Source: Dicaeum eximium (taxonomy: Eukaryota > Chordata > Aves > Passeriformes > Dicaeidae). From it: 64,000 nucleotides of DNA. The notes under the pieces are model-generated. The model had not been told where the DNA came from and searched no databases. It saw nothing but the letters and a program-made list of their open reading frames with translations. Positions 59,640 through 64,000 of this stretch are shown here, piece after piece; positions within the stretch are counted from its first letter, which is position 1; every line of letters starts with the position of its first letter. The stretch is taken from the NCBI GenBank assembly GCA_013396995.1, contig VWZP01008131.1, forward strand, positions 1 to 64,000, in the 5' to 3' direction. A program made the translations under genes and the position numbers.

Positions 59640-59935
59640 AGGGAATGAATGGGACGGGGAGATGTGCACGCCTGTAAATATTTAGCAAGCCACTCGCTTT
59701 TACATTGCAGATTTTGCTCTATGGCATGGCTGTTAATATCAGTGAGGCATTAGCTCCGAAAAGCACCCATCACACTGTTAACACTGAAAGTGCTCCATCA
59801 AAGCAGCTCGCCGTGAATTACAGGTCTCGAGCTTGCTTCATTAGCCTGGAGTTTGTCCAGCAGGAACGTCAATCCCAGACCCGCAGTGGGAGAGAAAAAC
59901 CCTGGTAACAAATTAAAAGAAGGAGCATTACCTGC
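59640..59935. promoter_or_regulatory. candidate conserved noncoding element
   Basis: CCTGTAAATATTTAGC, GGCTGTTAATATCAGTG, ACACTGTTAACACTG and CTTCATTAGCCTGG with no repeat or frame. Close to the CpG island. Inference from texture. Confidence 0.3.
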
Positions 59936-61055
59936 AGAAGTGATACTGCCCTGACAGGAGCTGGGACAGAGAGCACCTTCATCTTACCTGGAGAGATCTT
60001 GCCTTGACAGAATGCAAAAAGTTGCCCTGATCTGTTCCATCTTTATCAGAAACCAGCTTACATGAAGAGTTTTTTGGTGGAGTGGAGGGACAGGACCATT
60101 TCCTTATGCTCTTTGGCTGCGTTTGCAGAGATTTTTTTTGTCTCAGAGTAAGGATGCTGAATTTTCGGTGCAGGGGGGAACCCCCCTAATCCCCAGCCCC
60201 CCAGTTGCAGCCAATTGCGGTTTTGTGTTGGGCTCAGGGTCAAAATTTGACTCAGATTTCGTTTCATTTGCACAAAGACTCATTGACGCCTGGGCCTAAT
60301 GAACATCAATATTCTTAATGACAAGGAAAAGATCTGTTTTATGGGACCCCAGACAGGCAGCGTCTCCATGCTCCTTCTGCAGAATCACAGGAAAATAGTC
60401 CCAATCTTGCACATGTTTGGGTTACTGGTATTGCAAAGTTCAAGCCCCTCCCCAGATAAGAGCATCTTTCTTGGGAACCTCTGTCCCAAGTTTCACAGGA
60501 TTAAGTGCTGTGCTGTCTTCTCACCCTGGCTTCTGTGCTTCCAATAAGCAATCCAATTACACACATTCTTTCATTAGACTTGTGATGATACTGTTGATTT
60601 TCATGCCAAAAGATTCATAGAAAGATGATGGGAATTTTTGTTACTTTGTGATTTTTTTTTCCTCCAAACTAAAATATAAAAAAAATTATTCTGGGGAAAA
60701 AAAATTGCTACAACTGAAACACAAGAGTGAATGGGTTGCATTTGTCAGGTTCACTTGTACTTCTGTTTTGGTTTTGGGGGTGTTAGGTTATGGGGGGTTT
60801 TTTCCCATTTATATGGGAAATTATTTTTGCATTTCTACCCTCAGCCTTTTGCATCTTTGGCTACCAGATGTGTCCCACATTGAAGAATTATTTCTCCTCC
60901 CTAGAGTGAAATAAATGCAATCAATATGAGTATTGCTCTCAGGGCCTTGAAATATTACATTAATGTTCCATGTGGTGACATTTTAGCTGGAATTTTCAAA
61001 TACATTATGATGGTTCAAATTAATATTTATCAGATCAGCTTTTATATTTTGCAAA
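59936..61055. other. noncoding interval
   Basis: No gene recognised. Confidence 0.4.
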
Positions 61056-61064
61056 AGAGAGAGA

Positions 61065-61097
<33 letters not shown>
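61056..61097. repeat. (AG)n microsatellite
   Basis: AG dinucleotides with one GGAA interruption. Confidence 0.95.
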
Positions 61098-61099
<2 letters not shown>

Positions 61100-61246
61100 A
61101 GCATTATTAAAATACAAAATGCAGATGAATTCCAAAATCGATGGTCCATTTTACCAGCACTTTCAAGGGGCTGTGTTTTGCTTTCTGGGTTTGTTTTTAA
61201 ATTTATTAGTTTTACAGGCAGATCTATTTATCTTCCTTCATTTTTT

Positions 61247-61350
61247 TTCACCCATTCAGGGCTTTTCAGTTGTTTCTTTCTTTCACTCTTCTTTATTATC
61301 CTAAAATGTAAATTATGACGTTAGCTAGGTTTTTTTCTTTTTTTTTTCTT
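61247..61350 (+). repeat. 104-bp duplication, copy 1 (likely assembly artefact)
   Basis: Identical to 61467-61570, 220 bp to the right; the second copy stops exactly at a single N. Confidence 0.9.
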
Positions 61351-61466
61351 TTCAGTGATTAAATCTGCTACATGACATCTTTGTCCTTTCTATAAATTAA
61401 ATCATCTTTGCTTTCCACCTTTAGCCACTGCCAGCAGCAATACTCTGATTGCCAGCAATAAAAGTC

Positions 61467-61571
61467 TTCACCCATTCAGGGCTTTTCAGTTGTTTCTTTC
61501 TTTCACTCTTCTTTATTATCCTAAAATGTAAATTATGACGTTAGCTAGGTTTTTTTCTTTTTTTTTTCTTN
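61467..61571 (+). repeat. 104-bp duplication, copy 2, ending at a 1-N gap
   Basis: Perfect copy of 61247-61350 followed by N at 61571: typical of two overlapping contigs joined without merging. Confidence 0.9.
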
Positions 61572-61959
61572 TTGGTGAAAATGTTTGAAAATGTTAAAAA
61601 AATGTTTTTTTAGACTAAATGCAGGTTTAAAGATTTGTGGATTATCAGCTGAATTAATTTTTCTGAAACAATGCTGCTTGCAGAATAACTCTTCTTTCTC
61701 CCCCAACCATGGAAAATTGTAGGAACTATCTGGGATCTTAACATATTTCTTGAAAAGTTTTTGCAATGCATAGAAGAGAATTTTTGGAAGAGTTAATATT
61801 CTGGTTTAGAACTGAACAGTACTTCCAAACTTTTCCCATTCTCAGCCTTTTTTTTCTTCTATCTCTGCAGTAGTTTTACTGTAAGAACATGTTGGGAGTT
61901 TGTGACATACAGACAGCTACAGGAAAAAATATGTATGTATGTGTTTGCACATGAGTGTA

Positions 61960-61980
61960 AATATATATATATATATGTGT
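61960..61980. repeat. (AT)n microsatellite
   Basis: Eight AT units then GTGTG. Confidence 0.9.
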
Positions 61981-61982
61981 GC

Positions 61983-62303
61983 AAAAAAAATTCTTTTGTA
62001 AATGCTCACAAATGCACACTTGAGTGCTCTCCCTTTCTGTCTCTGGGTATATAGATGTACATACTCCAGGCTGCCCTTCCTATTTTCCTTCAGTGCTGAT
62101 CTGGGCAAAAGAACGACAGGAAACTTGAAAAAGAAAAGGAGGAGGAATCGATTGTTCGACCCGCACTTGAACTCTCCTGAAAGAGATAAAGCAGAATTTT
62201 CAATAGGTCCCCTGCCCTTTTCACTAGGAGGGAAAGAGGAGAAGAAAAACAAGAGATATTTATATGACAGGCACTGCTGAAAATAGCGTTTCAGAGCAAT
62301 AAA
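61983..62303 (+). repeat. 321-bp duplication, copy 1, ending at a 1-N gap
   Basis: Identical to 62490-62810 (offset 507); N at 62304 follows directly. Confidence 0.95.
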
Positions 62304-62304
62304 N

Positions 62305-62488
62305 CTAAGAGGGTAGTGGGTCTAACTCCTCTTTTCAGTGTTTCCCCATAAACAAGGAATTTGCAGAGAGCGACTGCAGAGGAAAAAAAATTTAAACCAC
62401 ATTCCACTTTATTTCAGTCATTCCTAAACAGATTGTTCTATGAGGTGGAAAATCCAGGCAGATTAATGGTGTCATTTGTTTTCCTTTT
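62305..62488. other. 184-bp segment enclosed by single-N gaps
   Basis: Lies between N at 62304 and N at 62489, with the 321-bp copies on each side. Probably a small misplaced contig. Confidence 0.8.
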
Positions 62489-62489
62489 N

Positions 62490-62810
62490 AAAAAAAATTC
62501 TTTTGTAAATGCTCACAAATGCACACTTGAGTGCTCTCCCTTTCTGTCTCTGGGTATATAGATGTACATACTCCAGGCTGCCCTTCCTATTTTCCTTCAG
62601 TGCTGATCTGGGCAAAAGAACGACAGGAAACTTGAAAAAGAAAAGGAGGAGGAATCGATTGTTCGACCCGCACTTGAACTCTCCTGAAAGAGATAAAGCA
62701 GAATTTTCAATAGGTCCCCTGCCCTTTTCACTAGGAGGGAAAGAGGAGAAGAAAAACAAGAGATATTTATATGACAGGCACTGCTGAAAATAGCGTTTCA
62801 GAGCAATAAA
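62490..62810 (+). repeat. 321-bp duplication, copy 2, starting at a 1-N gap
   Basis: Perfect copy of 61983-62303 beginning right after N at 62489. The duplicated open frames (62002-62280, 62509-62787) are the same sequence seen twice, not two genes. Confidence 0.95.
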
Positions 62811-64000
62811 AGAAAAAAGGTAAAAGAGATTCAATGGTAAAAAAAAACCCAAACCCACAACAAGAGAGAAACTCTTTTTCTTGTGCTCCCCAACAGGCAC
62901 ATGAGCAGCTCATCCTGGAAATGCATGCATGCCTCCTATAGATCTGTTTGAAATTATAGTTGTCATTGAGAGTGAATTTATGCTTCTATTGATCTGCAAA
63001 AGGAAAATATTAAATGGTTTGGTTTTGATCTTTAGCTGACCCGAGGGTCAAGGGTAGCCTAAGATTAGTATTCATAGAATTCATCACCAAATTGTAGGCT
63101 GCATCTACTTTATGCAAACATAGGGAAAACACTGAAAGATAAATACGAAGCAAAACGACGAACAATTTCACCAGCACCCACTCCATTAAAAATACAACCC
63201 TCAGACAATAAAAGCAGGGAGATACGTACATGCACAAATCCAGGTAACTGCACACAGCATAGATGGGAAAATGGAAAGGAAACACAGGGAAGCACAGAGA
63301 CAGAGACAGGGAATTACACACATGGGAAAAGACACACGACTCGGAACAAATATCAATGCACAACTATACTCAAACATGCCTGCATGGGCACCTCAACACA
63401 ACTGCAAGGGAACATACAAAAAGCAAAACAAATACAGAAGGAACACTTCATATAGATACACACACACCAGGAAAAAGGTCCACTTCTGGGGTGAAAAAAT
63501 TATGTTCACAGATTCTCCCACAAAGCCAAAACCAAGAAGCAAAACCAAATGCAGTTAAACAGGTGCACATACTGATGTGTGCTGGCAAACACAGGGATAC
63601 ACAGTTGTAAACATCATGACACACACACAAATGCAGACACTTGCATTAGGCATTGTGGATCTCCCTTGTCAGTAAGCGTGACACAAAGTTAGTGAAATAA
63701 TAGAGAAAGAAATATAGCCAGGTATGAATAAAATATGCTTGCAAAAATCCTCCACAAGTCGTCCCAGTTCAGAAGTTCAGGGGACAATGCTGATTAGAGA
63801 AGCAAAGCTATTTCACTCACTGACGGACATTCAAAGGCACAGGGAGATCTGTTTACTCACAAGGAGAGTCTGCTCACAGGCACCAACAGCCCAAGCTGTA
63901 GCAGAAACACACCTGCATGGACACAGTAAGTGCCATTTGTGCCCAAAGGATGTATCTGCTGAGAAATGAAAGCAAACTGAAAGAGTAGAAGGCCCAGTTT
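62811..64000. other. noncoding, A/C-rich cryptically simple sequence
   Basis: From about 63190 to 63960 the plus strand is rich in CACA, ACACAGG and CATGGGA words without a fixed period, giving open frames on both strands. No gene recognised. Confidence 0.5.

Noticed and set aside
62002..62787. Two identical 92-codon open frames that look like a tandem gene pair
   Set aside because: They are one sequence assembled twice around single-N gaps, and the peptide is not recognisable.
1..64000. CRISPR arrays, operons, phage or other prokaryotic systems
   Set aside because: The spliced vertebrate gene, CR1, LTR and SINE content show this is a bird nuclear genome; no regularly spaced repeat-spacer structure is present.

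Overview
This is about 64 kb of vertebrate nuclear DNA and almost certainly comes from a bird. It holds one complete protein gene, TARDBP (TDP-43), as six exons with canonical GT-AG junctions on the minus strand. Its CpG-island promoter lies at about 8.3-9.0 kb. Evidence for a bird is the CR1-LINE 3' end at 9.15-9.5 kb, a compact solo retroviral LTR, scattered old CORE-SINE (MIR-type) fragments, very little other repeat, and TDP-43 residues that match avian proteins as I remember them. Single-N gaps flanked by perfect duplications mark it as a draft assembly.

Layout. 0-3.4 kb: sequence downstream of TARDBP with possible distal minus-strand poly(A) signals, one in an unexplained 3'-end-like block at 1-660. 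3.46-8.64 kb: TARDBP, with a conserved 3' UTR that carries the autoregulatory TDP-43-binding region and the main poly(A) signal, coding exons 6 to 2, and noncoding exon 1. 8.3-9.1 kb: the promoter island with a YY1-type site. 9.15-9.51 kb: a CR1 fragment. 9.5-58.4 kb: a long gene-poor interval with no open reading frame I can defend. It contains a solo LTR with a target-site duplication (17.65-18.18 kb), a 20-bp minisatellite (22.7 kb), MIR-type fragments, microsatellites, a diverged repeat pair (43.8 and 46.5 kb), two perfect hairpins (43.95 and 52.73 kb), a splice-site-bounded noncoding exon candidate (47.24 kb), and several blocks that look like conserved regulatory DNA. 58.4-59.0 kb: a second CpG island with a TATA-like box. 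59-64 kb: more noncoding DNA with two assembly duplications.

Context. In human the order is CASZ1 - C1orf127 (CIROZ) - TARDBP - MASP2, with CASZ1 and TARDBP divergent. In this orientation CASZ1 should lie to the right on the plus strand. The 58.4-kb island and the 47.2-kb exon candidate could therefore belong to the CASZ1 5' region or to a lncRNA; this is inference from synteny. No exon of C1orf127 is recognisable, in line with its reported loss in birds, and no MASP2 coding sequence is visible at the left edge. I found no protein system new to science. The points most worth checking are the TARDBP autoregulatory UTR and its residue G375, the candidate exon, the template-switch hairpins, and the assembly errors at the right end.
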